Origin: Phanerochaete sordida
Lineage: Eukaryota; Basidiomycota; Agaricomycetes; Polyporales; Phanerochaetaceae
Assembly: GCA_019973155.2 (NCBI GenBank)
Contig: BPQB01000073.1
Span: 62,001-126,000 of the forward strand
Length of the DNA stretch: 64,000 nt
Direction: 5' to 3'
Shown here in pieces: positions 33,694 through 46,253 of the stretch. Made by a program: the position numbers and the translations under genes. Within the stretch, counting starts at the first letter, position 1, and every line of letters begins with the position of its first letter. The notes under the pieces were generated by a model. That model had not been told where the DNA came from. It made no database searches and saw nothing but the letters and a program-made list of their open reading frames with translations.

Positions 33694-34824
33694 TTAGAAA
33701 GGACCGTCATCAAAGGAGGTGCCGTCCATCCGCACGCCCATATTCTGCTTGATATCCATCCCAAGCAGCTTCATCTTACCAGCCTGCGCAAGGAATTAGC
33801 GGGAAACAATTTGAGGCATAGGATACGACGTACCTCTACACGTTCAGCCTGAACCTTACGAAGCTCCATGAGTTGTTCGCGCGTCATGAACGACTCGGAC
33901 GACTCCTTGGGCTTGCGTTTGTGCGCGCTTTGAAGCGCGCGCATGTCGGCGTTGGGATCGTATCCGTCGTCCGTCGGCGGAAGATACTCGCCGGCGCGGA
34001 GGGCGGCCATGCGCATTTCGTACGATGCGATGTCGTAGAATTTGTCGTGCGGGAGCGTCGCTGTATTGTAATCCTCCACGAAACGCGCGAACTCTTTCTT
34101 CGTTTGCTCCTTCGAGATCGTCTCCGGATTAATCACGCGTTCTTCCACGAGCCACGATCGAAATTCAGCCTCCTTGTTGTACAGGCTGTAAGATAGCTTA
34201 GATGGGTTGAGCGGAGAGGGTCAATCAAGGCGTACTCTGTTTCGCTGATGATACCGTGTTTACCCCACTGGGCGCCGACGGAGTGCTCGCTCTTCTTTTT
34301 CTTCTTCAAGCATTTTAGCAAGAGGGAAGTATGCGAGAAGACAGACAGCAACACACCTTCTTATCCTTTTTGTCCTTCTTCTCTTTCTTTTTCTCCTTTC
34401 TGTCCCTGCTCCTGCTCCTGCTGCGTTTCCGCTTGTGATGCTTGTGTTTCCGTTTGTGCCGTCTCTCGTCCGACGAACTGGACGAACTTGATGACGCACT
34501 CGAGACAGAGCGCGAGCGAGACCTTCTGCGGTCCTTGCGTTTATGACGGGTGCGTTCAGCACTCGATGAATGCGAGAGCGACCGTGACCGCCTGTGGCGT
34601 CTGGAGGGCGATCTGGAGCGGCGCGGAGAGGGGGACCGACGCCGTGGACTGCGCGAGCGGCGGGCTGAGCGGCGCTCGCCTTCTTCTCTCTCTACACGAG
34701 AGCCTCGTTCTTCATACCGGTCTGGTCGTCTGTCTCGAGAGCGGTCTTGTCTGTCATCTCTGAAGCGGTCCCTGCTGCGACTACGTTCTCTGCGTTCACG
34801 TCTGTCTTCCGTCCTGCTTGACAT
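33694..34824 (-). CDS. SR-rich protein similar to style cell-cycle inhibitor 1 (SCI1)
   Basis: Exons 34824..34357, 34303..34236, 34185..33834 and 33783..33694 (325 residues). Residues 1-156 are Arg/Ser/Asp/Lys-rich with many S-R and R-S dipeptides and a Lys run. The conserved part then begins: V-G-A-Q-W-G-K-H-G-I-I, N-K-E-A-E-F-R-S-W-L-V-E-E, F-A-R-F-V-E-D-Y-N-T, M-R-M-A-A-L-R-A-G-E-Y-L-P-P, ending K-M-K-L-L-G-M-D and F-D-D-G-P-F. This matches the eukaryotic SCI1/C19orf-like family found with the spliceosome. It is probably nuclear and splicing-associated (inference from RS content and family). It is head-to-head with USO1; the ATGs are 212 bp apart, so they may share a bidirectional promoter. 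Confidence 0.88.
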
Positions 34825-35035
34825 CGTGTTCGGGCAATCCTAGCGATGGTTACTCATGGTGCTCAGTACATGGAAAGCAGAGTGACCGTACCGTCTACGC
34901 TCTGGACTCGACGCTGTCGATGATGAAGGTGGTGGTCAAGAAGGACGCGGGGAATGGGCGCCTGTCGGTGAAGCGTCGGCGTGTCCGTGCGGTCCTCTAG
35001 TGCTATATCCACGTCGTCGTCGACGTTCTCGACTC

Positions 35036-38000
35036 ATGGATTTTCTCTCACAGACCTACATCGCCCTCAGGGGACCTCAGGGCGCGCCGCAAACGGCAGA
35101 AGACGCCATCGCCCGCCTCAGCGACAGGCTGAGCCCCGCGACACTGCTCGCCGACCGCCGCGCAGCTGTGCTCTCGCTCAAGGGCCTTGCGCGCGACTGG
35201 AGAGCGGACATCGGAGAGAAGGCTCTCCCAGGTCTCCTAGAGGTCCTGCAGAACGATGCAGAAGTCGACGCAGACATAGGCAAAGCAGTGCTCGAAACTC
35301 TGAACATCCTATGCGAAGTCAACGACGATGCACCTGCGCCCGCCAAGGAGCTTAGCTTCAAGCACACAGACAAGGTCCTGGAGACCGAAGCTGCGACACA
35401 CAAGCTCTTTGCGCTTCTCGGGGACCAGTCGTTCTACCTACGGCTCGCGATCCTGCAGTACCTTGTAACGCTTCTGCAGAATCGCCGGCAGGTCGTCCAG
35501 GGATACTTCCTCAAGGCTCCCGTCGGGCCAACAACGGTCATCGCTACCTTAGAGGAGAAGAGGGAGATTATCCGTACAGGTGCGTGCCTCGCAGACTGCA
35601 TATATGCTATCATCTGACGTGAGAGTGACCTAAGAGGCTTTGACTATGCTCCAGCTGCTGCTTTCGCAAAGCCCCGATATACAGAAGATTCTTGCATTCG
35701 AAGGAGCCTTTGAGAAACTATTCAACATCGTGACGCAAGAAGGCGGGGTCGAAGGCGGCGTCACTGTTCGCGACGCGCTGACATGCGTGGACAGTCTCCT
35801 GCGGTTCAATACATCCAACCAGGTACGCACATTGGGCTCGTTTACTGTACGGATACTGAGGCACGCTTTAGAGCTACTTCCGTGAGACTCCACTACCACC
35901 AGTCTTGCCATCGCTGCTCCTCTTCCCTCCGTCGCTTCCGCCGCACGAGCCCGCGCCTCAGAACTTCGCTCTCCAATTCTGGGATCCACCACAGAAGCGT
36001 GCGAATGCTTCCTTAGTCGTGAATATCATGGGTATTCTCGTCAACTCAAAGGGCGGCAGCGTACGTCCCTAGCTTCTGCTCCTCGGCGCGCGACTTGACA
36101 GCCACAGCTCAGCCTGAAGAAACCTTCGCCTTCTGTCGGTGCTTCATCGAGCTCGGGTTGTCAAGCAACGCTCCATCGTCGCTGAAGACTCAGGTAAGCC
36201 CTACGTTCGGCCTGACATACAACGTGCTCAACGTTCGTAGGCTCTGCGACTTCTTCCCGTGAACCTGAACATCCCCTTGCCGTCCATGTCAATCACCCCC
36301 TACATTCCGGTCCCAGAGTCGAATGGTGAAGAGTGGGACCGGATGGAACCAGCCTCTGCCCTCGACGCTCTTGTAGACCTCGTCTTGCATGGAGAGTTTA
36401 ACGGAGTGTTAGGGGCGAAGCGGTCAAGAGACAGCATGGAACTTCGTGGCGCGGCGCTGGGTGTCTTCCAGGTGAGCTGGCTATGTCATTCCAGCTCACC
36501 ATGTACAAAGTCTGATATGGACCCTAGAACTTTGTACAGAGGGGTGACATTCGGGAAGCTATCGTGCAGGCCATGGTGCCACCAGAAGGTCAGACCCTTG
36601 TTGAACGAGCCTCTCCCTGACACTGAGTTACTCTTCAGGAACGGCCGAGCGGCCGCCTATCACACCCCTTCTTCAGGCTCTCATCGCACCACCTGTGTCT
36701 CCGCTCGACATCGCCGCTGTCACCTCAACACACTTCTCCACACTGCTCTTCGCCGACCTCATCCGCTTCAGTCCTCGCGCGAAGGCGCTTGCACGAAGCA
36801 TCGTCCCAGCACCCCCATCTGCCGACTCTGGTAATTTCTTCGTACCCGCAGACGGCAATGCGCCGCCCGCGCCGGAGCCGGAGCCCGAGGAAGAAGAGCA
36901 GCAGACGCTGCTCCAGCTGCTCAGCGAACACTTGTCGCTCGCGCTGCTGTCACGTCGGCGCGCAGACACGTCGGAACGCGAGGCGCGCGAGTGGGACAGG
37001 CTCATCGTCGGCTACCTCTGCCTGCTCATACAGTGGCTCTGGGAGGACCCGCTGTCGGTGCGGGACTTCCTCGAGGCGGGCGCGCTCGGCATGGTGAGTG
37101 TCGCCAGGTCCCAAGCCAGCACCGCATGCTGATTCCGTCGCAGCTCGTCGAGCCCATCAACCAGGCCCCCGAGTCGGATGCGATGATCCCTGCGCTGTGC
37201 GCCTTCCTGCTCGGTGTGTGCTACGAGTTCAACCACGAGCCGGGCGAGATCACACGGTGCGCGCGCTTTCTGCCCCGCCCCAAGTCCCAAACCTGACCAG
37301 AAGCCCTGACGCGCCCAGCACGACCATCTACCCGATCTTAACGCGGCTCGGGCCCGACCTGCTCGTGGGCCGGATCACACATCTGCGCGACGACGACCGC
37401 TTCCGCGCGGTCGGACCCGACGCGTTCGTGCTCGCGCCTGCGCCTGCCGCGGGCGCGCCTGCGCATCCCGGGAACGGCGACGGCGAGCGCGAGGCCGAGG
37501 TCTGGTTCGACTGGGCGTTCGTCGACTTCTGGAAGTCGAACTACTGTGCGTCCTGGCCTTGTTTCGCTTCACCCGTGGAACGTCGGAGATGTGCTGACGG
37601 GCGCGCCAGACACGATCCAGCGCGGCATCGCGACGGACCCGAAGGCGCCGCCGCCCTCGGCAGGTCAGAACGCGGAGACGCTGGCGCTCGTCGCGAGCCT
37701 GCGGGAAACGGTCGCGCGCCAGGCGCAGGAGCTCGATGCGTTGCGTGCGCAGGCGCAAGAAGTTGGCACGTTACGCGCGAAGGTAGCGGAGCTCTCCGCA
37801 CAAGGCGACGAGGTGCGCGTCCTCTGCATTTAACGCCCGTACCAGAACTGACGGCATGTGCAGGCAGCGACACTTCGCACAGAACTCGAGGCCGCCAAGA
37901 CCGCGCTCGCGAGCACGCAGGAGCAGCTGCGCGCGTCCGAGCAGACGCGGCAGGACGTCGAGAAGGAACAGGAGGACCTGCTCGTGCTGCTCGACGAGCT

Positions 38001-38103
38001 CAACGGCAAGCGCCGCCGCGACAAGGAGCGCATGCGCGCCGCGGGCATGGATGTCTCGGAGGACGAGGACGAAGGCGATGAGGACGAGGACGACGAAGAG
38101 TAG
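35036..38103 (+). CDS. USO1: Vesicle tethering factor Uso1/p115
   Basis: Eleven exons: 35036..35579, 35635..35822, 35872..36060, 36113..36193, 36241..36471, 36528..36588, 36639..37093, 37144..37256, 37319..37545, 37610..37812, 37864..38103; 843 residues. The N-terminal ~690 residues form the armadillo-like globular head (opening M-D-F-L-S-Q-T-Y-I-A-L-R-G-P; R-R-A-A-V-L-S-L-K-G-L-A-R-D-W; L-L-V/V-N-I-M-G-I-L-V-N-S-K-G-G). A coiled coil follows (V-A-R-Q-A-Q-E-L-D-A-L-R), then the acidic tail of mixed Asp/Glu. Uso1/p115 tethers ER-derived COPII vesicles at the cis-Golgi with Ypt1/Rab1 and SNAREs. The coiled-coil is much shorter than in budding yeast Uso1 (about 1,790 residues) and closer to animal p115, which I understand to be common in basidiomycetes. 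No lesions seen. Confidence 0.95.
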
Positions 38104-38213
38104 AGCCTCGGCCCACGTGTTTCTATTGGGACAATGCACGATAGATAGTAATGTTATCCGGGAGTCTAAGCACAGAAGCCAAGCTCGAGCACAAAGTCCT
38201 GGCGCAGAGCCTG

Positions 38214-39867
38214 TTACCGCGTCTTGCGGCTCTCCACGGCGTCGACGACGCCGCTCTCGATCTCGAAGCGGCCGCTCTCGCGGAGACGCTGCACGAGCAC
38301 GTCGCCGAGCGCGCTCGCAGGCGTGAGCACGCCGCCCTCGCGCACGTGCTCGGGCAGCGCGCCGTGCGCGAGCAGCAGCGCGAGCGCGCCCTCCGCGATC
38401 ATGACCGCCGCGAGCGCGTAGCCGGGGTCGCCCGCGCCGCGGAACACGGTGCGGACGTGCGTCGGCGGCTTGCCCGGCGCCGCGACGGACGACGTCACGT
38501 TCGTGACCTCGAGGAAGCCGGTCTGCAGCTGACTGTGGGTAGGGCACAGTTAGCACGGGGGTGTCAGTGTGTGGGAGGGGAGAGCGTACTGCTCGGAGGG
38601 CCCCTCGCCCGGCGCGGGGATGATGCGCTTGAAGAGCCAGCGGAACTGCGGGCGCGTCAGCGGGGGGTGGGCATCGAGGAGGATGGGCGTACGGGCGGGA
38701 TCAGCAGCACGACGGCGGTGAACGCGAGCCCGAGGCTGAGTATCACCGACGAGAGCTTGCTCTCGCACACCTTGAACTCGTCGTACTTGAACTTGGGGCC
38801 GTACGCGTGTATCCGGGCGTCCGCGGAGGTGGTCTCCATCGCCTGCAGACGCGTCAGCTGCGCGCGACAGAGGCAGAGCTTGGCAGGGACGCACCCTGAG
38901 TTCGTTGATGCCCCACGTCCGCTGCACGATGGCGCGGTTCGCGCCCGCCATAAAATACCTACCGCCGTACACCGGCGGGTCCGAGAGCGGGAGCGTGTAC
39001 AGAATCTTGTTGAACTTGTACCTCGCGCCCTGGATTGCTGCGCGGGCGCGGAATTAGAACACGGGCAGAGCAGGAGACCACGCGAGCCTACCCGTGCTCA
39101 GCGACCAGTTCTGCATGGCGCGCCGCAGTTTCGCGAGGGGGACCTCCTCCAGCATGGAGATGAGGGTCTGGAAGCTCCCGCCTGAGATGGCCGCCTTCAG
39201 CCGGAAGCCAGAGACGGACTCGTCGATTGTTGCCTCTGGCCCTGCGACCTTCTTCAATGTCTGGTTGCTCAGGTACACGCTGATGTCGGACGGGACGGAG
39301 TCGAAGCCGCATGCTGGGATGATGATGGCGTGGGTCTTCGAAGCAAGGTAGTCATACCTGAAGATGTCAGAGGGGATGCTGAAGAAGGAGGTACGAGGGG
39401 TGGCTTACTCGAGGATGATGTCGCGTATCCAGTGCGGCTCGCCCGAAAGGTCGACGTAATGGACCCCGTGGTGCGCGCATGCCCTGGCGAGGTCAATCAG
39501 CGGCGCACAGGGGAGCATTTAAAGGCTGGGCGCACTTCACAACCGTCGTCCCCCACCGCCAGAAAGGCCCGACCGCGTTAATGACGACCTTGGCATGCTG
39601 CACCACGCTGTACACCTCGTCGTACTTCGTGACGTCTACCACGAACTCCTTCACGCTGTCGTCGAAGCGGAGCTTTTTCTTCAATTCGGAGAGTTTGCCC
39701 TTTGACCTTGCGCCGACTCCGAGGGTGAACGAACTCCGTTGGGGGTGTTCCGAGAGGTACTTTGTGACCAGCTGGCCGGTATAACCTAAGCAGGGTCAAT
39801 GGGTCGCTCGGAGCGCATGTATGCTGCTCTTCGTACCGGTAGCTCCTAGCACAAGGATGTCCGCCAT
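38214..39867 (-). CDS. Saccharopine dehydrogenase-like oxidoreductase
   Basis: Eight exons: 39867..39837, 39785..39536, 39483..39409, 39357..39092, 39037..38895, 38842..38693, 38645..38590, 38532..38214; 429 residues. It begins M-A-D-I-L-V-L-G-A-T-G-Y-T-G-Q-L, a Rossmann G-A-T-G-x-T-G NAD(P)-binding motif, then V-V-D-V-T-K-Y-D-E-V and V-I-N-A-V-G-P-F-W. Further on lie H-Y-V-D-L-S-G-E-P and P-A-C-G-F-D-S-V-P-S-D, diagnostic of the saccharopine dehydrogenase-like/trans-acting enoyl-reductase group. A hydrophobic stretch (V-I-L-S-L-G-L-A-F-T-A-V-V-L-L) near residue 290 is the membrane-associated segment usual in this group. It is probably not a lysine-pathway enzyme; the substrate is likely lipid-like (family inference). 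The stop is only 110 bp from the USO1 stop, in convergent orientation. Confidence 0.92.
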
Positions 39868-41565
39868 AATACGCGCCTTAAGATGAGAAAATAGTGAGAT
39901 GTAGAATTGTCGGGGATGCTCGCGTCAATGTCGTGTGTCGCAGCGTGCGCAGGCGTCCCGGAGGCTTCAGAGCGGTGACGTTTATCACGTGCAAGTGATT
40001 CGTCGCAGCTCGCCGCATATAGCCACTCCTCGACCAAACCAGCACCCTCTGTCGAACTGCACGACCTCGAAAGCCGCACTGCAGCAGCTTTGGGGCATTC
40101 TTTTATTCACCACGGGTACGTGTGGCAACATGTGGTCGGTCTCACACCTTTATGTCGCTGGGGACGACGAGCAAGCGTCGAAACGATGGACAAAGCGTCG
40201 AGTGACCCAGAAGCAGGAATACTGCAAGAGAAAGCTCGTTGCGTCTGTGCACTGAAGCAAATACGTGGACATGAGACACATCGGTCACCGTGGGTTATGG
40301 GCCATGCATCACGAACGGAGAGACGGACAAGGAAGTGGAGGGAGGTTCGAGGCAGAAAGAGGCGTGCGATAGACTGCTCCGGGCTCTTTATACCTGAACA
40401 ACCCGGGCTTCTGTGGCGATGCTACAAAACACGTATGTTTTGCGGTCCCGGTCATGTGAGGGTCCATGCGCTCACATCCTAACACTGCGACAGGTGCCAA
40501 TTTTCAGTATGTGGCGCCACACAGACTTGCCGTATATGGCTGCGAATGCTCCATATTCGTAGGTCAGAAGTTGTATTTTCGCCCCGCCCGCGTACCGGGC
40601 TCCTCATTTCGCTCTGTGAAGGTTATCCGGAATATTCGTACACACACCCACACCCTGCGCTCTCCAATCTGCTGGAGACATCTTAGGCCTCTCCTACGCG
40701 CAAATTCTGGGAAGTCAGAGGCTAGGAATCGCTCCGCGCAGAGCCTAAGATACATCTCTCCATGACATCTCCACATCAGACGCAGGCGATTTACCCTGCT
40801 AGATAATTTCTTCGCAGCTCGCGGATATAACGGAGCATCGACGCACACGCACAGGGACTCTATTGCAGTATTGAACGTTCGAGATGCGCAGCGCAGCTGC
40901 GGCGATCATTTGGTATGATGTTCACTGGGTGCCTTCACGCTAGAATCGCTGACGAACTCCTTCTTTCATAGTGGTTGATTGCTTAGCCAATCGCGTGTGT
41001 GAACAAGCCCAGGCTATCTCCCACGCCACGACGTGACGCTCACACGCGAACCCTTGATCCTTCGAGAGGTTAGAGCACCTCAATATAGTCCGCATCGACC
41101 TGCTGCGACCGGATAAAATGGGAGATCGACTCAGCAGTACGACGATGGAGACAAAATGAAAGTGCTTATCAAGTCGTCTGTACAGAGCCCGTCTTGCGCC
41201 AAGGTTATGCACAACGTTTGGCACAATCGATACACTGCCCTGTCGTCACCGATTGTCGCGCGATTCTCCTGGGAACACTTCCCGCTTTGAGCGAGTACCA
41301 AGCCTTCGACGTCGACGGTTTCACAGGCTGGGCAAGCATCCCGCGGGAGTGCGACCGTCTGGCCAATCGCCGTCGAGTGATTCTGACCAAGCAGCTGATG
41401 CCGTCGACGGTGAGAGCATGCCTTCCCAGTCTAGTGCCCCCATATGACGCAGCTATCTCACCGCTGCGCAGACAGGTACATAAATGCAGCCCGCCGAGGA
41501 GCTGCGGATAGCCAGCAGCTCAACGTCCGCTCATACCCACCCGCACCGAGCACTCTTCCAGCATC
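39868..41565. other. Intergenic, no gene recognised
   Basis: Divergent promoter space between the saccharopine dehydrogenase-like gene and GST2. No frame with family resemblance was seen on either strand. Confidence 0.5.
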
Positions 41566-42439
41566 ATGTCGCACGGCAAGCAGTTCACGCTCTTCACCCA
41601 CAAGGCCGGGCCGAACGGCTGGTGCGTGTCGTCCTGTCGCGCCGACACACCATCGTGATGATTCGCCCCGCAGGAAGGTCGCGATCGTGCTCGAGGAGCT
41701 CGGCCTGAGCTACGAGCCCGTCTACCTCGACTTCCAGAAGGGCGACCAGAAGGCCGAGACGCACACGAAGTACAACCCGAACGGGCGCATCCCGACGCTC
41801 ATCGACCACAAGAACGGCGACTTCTCGATCTGGTGCGCCTCCCCTCCCCTCCTTTCCCTCCCTAAATCCCCACACTGACACGCCTCCAGGGAGTCCGACG
41901 CGATCATCCTGTACCTCGCCGCAAAGTACGACCCGGCGCACACGATCAGCGCGACGACGGAGGCGGAGCGCTTCACGGAGCTCCAGTGGCTCTTCTTCCA
42001 GAGCTCCGGCCAGGGCCCGTACTTCGGGCAGGCGGCCTGGTTCAACTTCTTCCACCCCGAGAAGATCGCGAGCGCGCAGGAGCGCTACAAGAACGAGATC
42101 CTGCGTGTGCTCGGCGTGCTCGACGGCGTGCTCGCCACGCAGCCGTGGCTCAACGGCGGGCGCTGCACTATCTCTGATCTGTCGTTCATCCCGTGCGTAC
42201 TGTCGTCCGCTGGTGGGCATGAGTGCTGACGGAGAGGTAGCTGGAATGACTTTGCGATCAAGGGCCTGCTCGAGGGCGTCAATGTCGCTGAGAAGTTCCC
42301 CAACGTCCAGAGGTACGCTCGCAGCCCTCTGACACAAGGCGTAAGCTCACTTCGGCCTCCCAGGTGGCACGGAACGATGGCAGAACGTCCCTCTGTCGTT
42401 AAGATCCACGCCGACCAGATTGCGATCAAGAACGCCTAA
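41566..42439 (+). CDS. Ure2-like glutathione S-transferase (copy 2)
   Basis: Five exons: 41566..41621, 41674..41832, 41890..42192, 42241..42312, 42364..42439; 221 residues. Landmarks: G-K-Q-F-T-L-F-T-H, K-V-A-I-V-L-E-E-L-G-L-S-Y, N-P-N-G-R-I-P-T-L-I-D-H, E-S-D-A-I-I-L-Y-L, F-F-Q-S-S-G-Q-G-P-Y-F-G-Q-A and a C-terminal R-P-S-V-V-K-I-H-A-D. This is the same GST class as copy 1, probably a cytosolic glutathione-dependent detoxification enzyme. Exons 1, 2, 3 and 5 have the same lengths as in copy 1 (56, 159, 303 and 76 nt) and exon 4 differs by one codon. A TACATAAA string about 85 bp upstream may be the TATA element. Confidence 0.95.
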
Positions 42440-42623
42440 TAGACGAACCCAGGCCTACTCGCGTTTTCATCACTGTATTATAGTTTGTCAGAAATACAAG
42501 GGTTGGAGTGAGAACTGCGTCGTTCGAGCTAGGACGATGACCTACGCAGCGTTAACCTAGTAGCTGGCGAGACCGGTCAGTCCATTAGACTAGGAAGCCA
42601 GCAGCAGCAGCTATTGTCGTAGA

Positions 42624-43913
42624 CTACCTGCTAGCCACAGAGCCCTCGTCGCCGAATTTTACGATCCCTTTGGCGCATAACGTGTGACACAGCGCCGCCA
42701 TGACGGTCTGAAAGAGCCCCTCAAACTCTGCGGACGCCTCCTTCTGCTGCACAGTCTGCGCGCCGACGACGTCCCACACCCAGCGCAGCATCTTGAGTGC
42801 GGGCCTGTTGCGACGGAGCGCGTCCAGGTGTCTCGCCAGTGCGTTGGCGAAGGCGTCTAGGAGCGCGTGCGGCTCTGGGACGGCACTGGGCACCACGGCG
42901 AGGACGACGGTGAGGAACTGCGCTGTCGGCGGCGCGCTCGTCAGGAAGAGGGTGATGAGGCGCAGCGCGACCGCGTTGAACGCGTGCCGGTCCCAGCGCT
43001 CGACGAGGTATTGGACACGGATGGTCGCCGCGGTCACGCCCTTGCAGTCGCGCAGGTGGCGGAAGGTGCGGGAGTCGTCTGAGCGAGAAGAGAGGGACAT
43101 GCGTCAGATGCAGTTTGAAGTGTGCTGGCGGCACTGCTCACCCAAAGTCCCCAGCGTAATCTTCGGCAGGCAGTCTGACACGTCGAGGAGCAGCCGCTCG
43201 ACGACGGTCCCCGCGGTGGCGAGAGAACATAGCAAGTCCGCGCATTCCTCCAGGGGTTGCAGCCTTATCTCCAGACTTCGGACTGGACCTTTCGCAAAGC
43301 TCTCGAAGAACGAGCGCGTTTGGCTGTTGGAGTGCACCACGAAATGTTGCACGCAGGCCAGATAGCCATCTAGGGACGGAGCCGGCGGAGAAGTCAAGTT
43401 GTTGAAGCTGGCCGCCTTGACGTAGAAGCTGCGCACGTTGAAGCGCGCTACAAAGGCTTTTATGACGTTTTCTGCCGAAACCTGCGAGCCCACCTCGCAG
43501 AGCGTGAGGCAGTCGAGGGTGCGCCGCGGGGCGCGACGTACGTCTGCAGGAGGCGACAGGGTGGCCCAGATGATAGCGAGGGTCTTCAACCGAGGCATCG
43601 AGTCTGCCATGTCTGCTATGGTAGACACGGAGACCTCGTCTTGGAACATGAGCGATCCGGTCTTCACGGTCAGGTGGCATACGTGGCTTGTCGCTGGTAT
43701 CGCCGACCTCGCGCGATCTGGAGAAATGAACTGGACAATTTGGTCGGAGGTCTTACCAGACATATTGACCGTCAGGCTTTGGAAGAGGACCCGATGTGCA
43801 GGGAACGTCCAGGATCGATGTACCAGCGAGCAAGCCGCGAGCGAGTGGCGGTGGTCGCTGAGTAGCGCGAAAATCATGTCTAGCAGCTCCTGCGGCAAAG
43901 TCGGAGGCGACAT
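42624..43913 (-). CDS. F-box protein (copy 2)
   Basis: Exons 43913..43142 and 43078..42624 (408 residues). The ATG at 43913 was chosen so the protein starts M-S-P-P-T-L-P-Q-E-L-L; an upstream in-frame ATG at 43940 exists. The F-box spans residues 5-45 (L-P-Q-E-L-L-D-M-I-F-A-L-L, L-A-A-C-S-L-V-H-R-S-W). The rest is leucine-rich without clear named repeats (M-P-R-L-K-T-L-A-I-I, G-P-V-R-S-L-E-I-R-L-Q-P-L), as in many basidiomycete F-box proteins. It is inferred to be an SCF ubiquitin-ligase adaptor. It converges on GST2, with stops 184 bp apart. Confidence 0.84.
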
Positions 43914-46253
43914 GACGACACTAGTCAAATAAAACATCAATTTTGTCGCTGAATGAATGCGCCATGCCTACGCAGGCGAACTCACCTCCGACCGGCGTGA
44001 GCGCAGGGTCGACCAAGCAGACCGCAGACCGCGTGTAATCCGCGAGCGCGGCACTTTCCGAGCCGAACCAGGCTGAACCGAACCAGGGCGTGGCCGTAGC
44101 CTCTGTTCGATTCCCGCCAGCAGCAACTCTTTTCCACCCACTTGCACACGGAGCCGAGAGTGGCCTGGGGGAGACCCGACGTTTGGCCACCCACCTTGTC
44201 GACATTGTAAGAGGGCATCAGCTGACATGTCAGCAAAACCCACTTAATGGTGCGACTTTCAGTGCTGATACGAGGTGACCTGTCTATTGCAGCCACCCGA
44301 AGACTACCGGACATCTGTTGGGACTGAACGCCCGACTCGTAGATGTGCACCTCAACTGGCTGCTCGCGCTGCATATCTGCCTGAACTTTGCTGACTTCAG
44401 CTGCAGGCTTTCCTCCCCATCGAACGTCGCTCGGTGGGGCGGACCGACCGATGGTCGACCCAAAGTGTGGCGGCCGATCTGAGTCGGGACAGCGGAGAAA
44501 CGAGAGCACCGTTGAGTTTTCTCGCAGATCGATCCATAGAGCTCACGTCTCTGTAGCTTAACCTTCTCTTTATTCGAATGGGCGGCCTGGTCTTCCCGCT
44601 TCCGAAGGTGCGATTTGGCTACCGACACCCCACCATACACGTCTACTATGGACAGATCCCGATCATGTCATTTCGCTCGGATTCAGCGCGTTGGGTTATC
44701 GTGCAATGGTATGCCTGTCAAGGTGTGACTTTGTCCTCGGACCATCTCAGTCTGCTCACTTCCCAGAACTTCCATCCATTTCATATTGTAGATCTCGGGC
44801 TGAAATGAGGTAGAAATCTTATTCTCATAGCGCCGACGGCGTAGGTCGCAGCGATGGACGTCGTCTGGGAAGAATGGCTCTCAGGTGGGATATACGTCCC
44901 GTGAGCCCAAATTCAATCTCAGCGCATAGTATGGACTGCATATCGGATTCGCTTCCACGTCCTGCCTGAGGAGCGCCAGGCGCGCACAAGCCTTGTCCCC
45001 AACGCTCTTTAATCTGTACGATTCCTCTGAATCCCCCAAATATTACGCCACGTCCCTGCGACGCTCTGCATCCCGGCTACGCTTGTATAGCCGACCAATT
45101 GCCTCATCCAGGATCAAATGGCGAATTGATGCGCTCGCGCCACAACGCCTGCGCCTGCGCACCGCGGGCCCGCGCCCATTGCCTCATCGCGCCGCGGATG
45201 GCGAGCGTGATGTGTGTCCCGGTGTGCCCAGCGATCCCGGTGCCATAGCGCGAACGTGTTGTGGGCCCCTGTGTGCGCCGCGCCACGACGCCGCGCCCGC
45301 GTCCCCCGCGTATCGCGATCTCAACTTTAACTGACTGCACGATCCCTACGCCACGACGCCGCCGGGTGTCGCTGCGCGTGCGCCCGCGCCGCACCCCGTC
45401 CCGCACGCATTTGATGCGCCTGCGCCACAACGCCTTCCGCGCGCTCGCGCCGACACCGCGTGGGACCACCGCTCCTCGCCCGCCGCGCCGCCACGTGGGC
45501 CTGCACGCCTCGCCCGCGCAGCCTCCTGGTGTGCCTCGGTCACGGGTACGCTGCGCGCGCCGTGCGCCTACCCCGGGGCACTGAAATGCGCCGCTGACGC
45601 AGCGGTACCCCTGGGCCTCAATTTTCGCGAATGATGAGGCCTCGCTGGCGTGGATTGCCAAGCACGGCGCGGTGCGTCACAGACCCTCGGCGCAGGCGAC
45701 GGTGCACCGAGGCGGGTGGTGTGCCGAGCGACACGGGCTTGCGTATGATGAGAGGCCGCCAGCATGCGCAGGTGCCGCAGGCACATCGGGAGATAGCCTC
45801 GCACGCTAGGCCATACCGGGGGCCCTCCACAGCTCTATTTGATGTCCCGTAGCTGAGGCACCGTGTGCAGTCGCGAAGGAAGCGGCTGCCGGGCTTGATA
45901 CGTCAGTCCGAGGCCCGTCAACCCGTCCCGCCGTGTGCGCGGGCTATTCCTGAGCGCACGGGGATAGGGCAGAGGACATACGTTCATCATTCTGTCTTGG
46001 TCCCGGAGCATATGCGCTACCTCTCTAACTCCTTGCGCGAAGCCACACGCATCACAGCCGGGTGATTGGGGCGATGGAGGGGTGTCGCAATAGATTAGGA
46101 AAGCGCGAAGCGTACAGTACAAGGTACATACAAACAAGACATTAGCGATGTGTACATCCGTAACCAGGCGCGTGAAACCTCTAGTAGGTACAGCCGTGAC
46201 AGAGGACGAAGCGTGGCAGCACGACAGACGGAGACCGAGAGTGATCAAAGATT
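43914..46253. other. Intergenic with a GC-rich island
   Basis: No gene recognised. From about 45080 to 45800 the DNA is very GC-rich and internally repetitive: related words around CGCCACAACGCC and CGCCACGACGCC recur, and (A)TGATGAGGCC with CTGGCG near 45630 has an inverse-like partner near 45750. Long frames here on both strands are products of base composition. Confidence 0.45.

Noticed and set aside
44095..44125. GTTCGATTCCCG resembling a tRNA T-loop
   Set aside because: Flanks do not pair into a cloverleaf.
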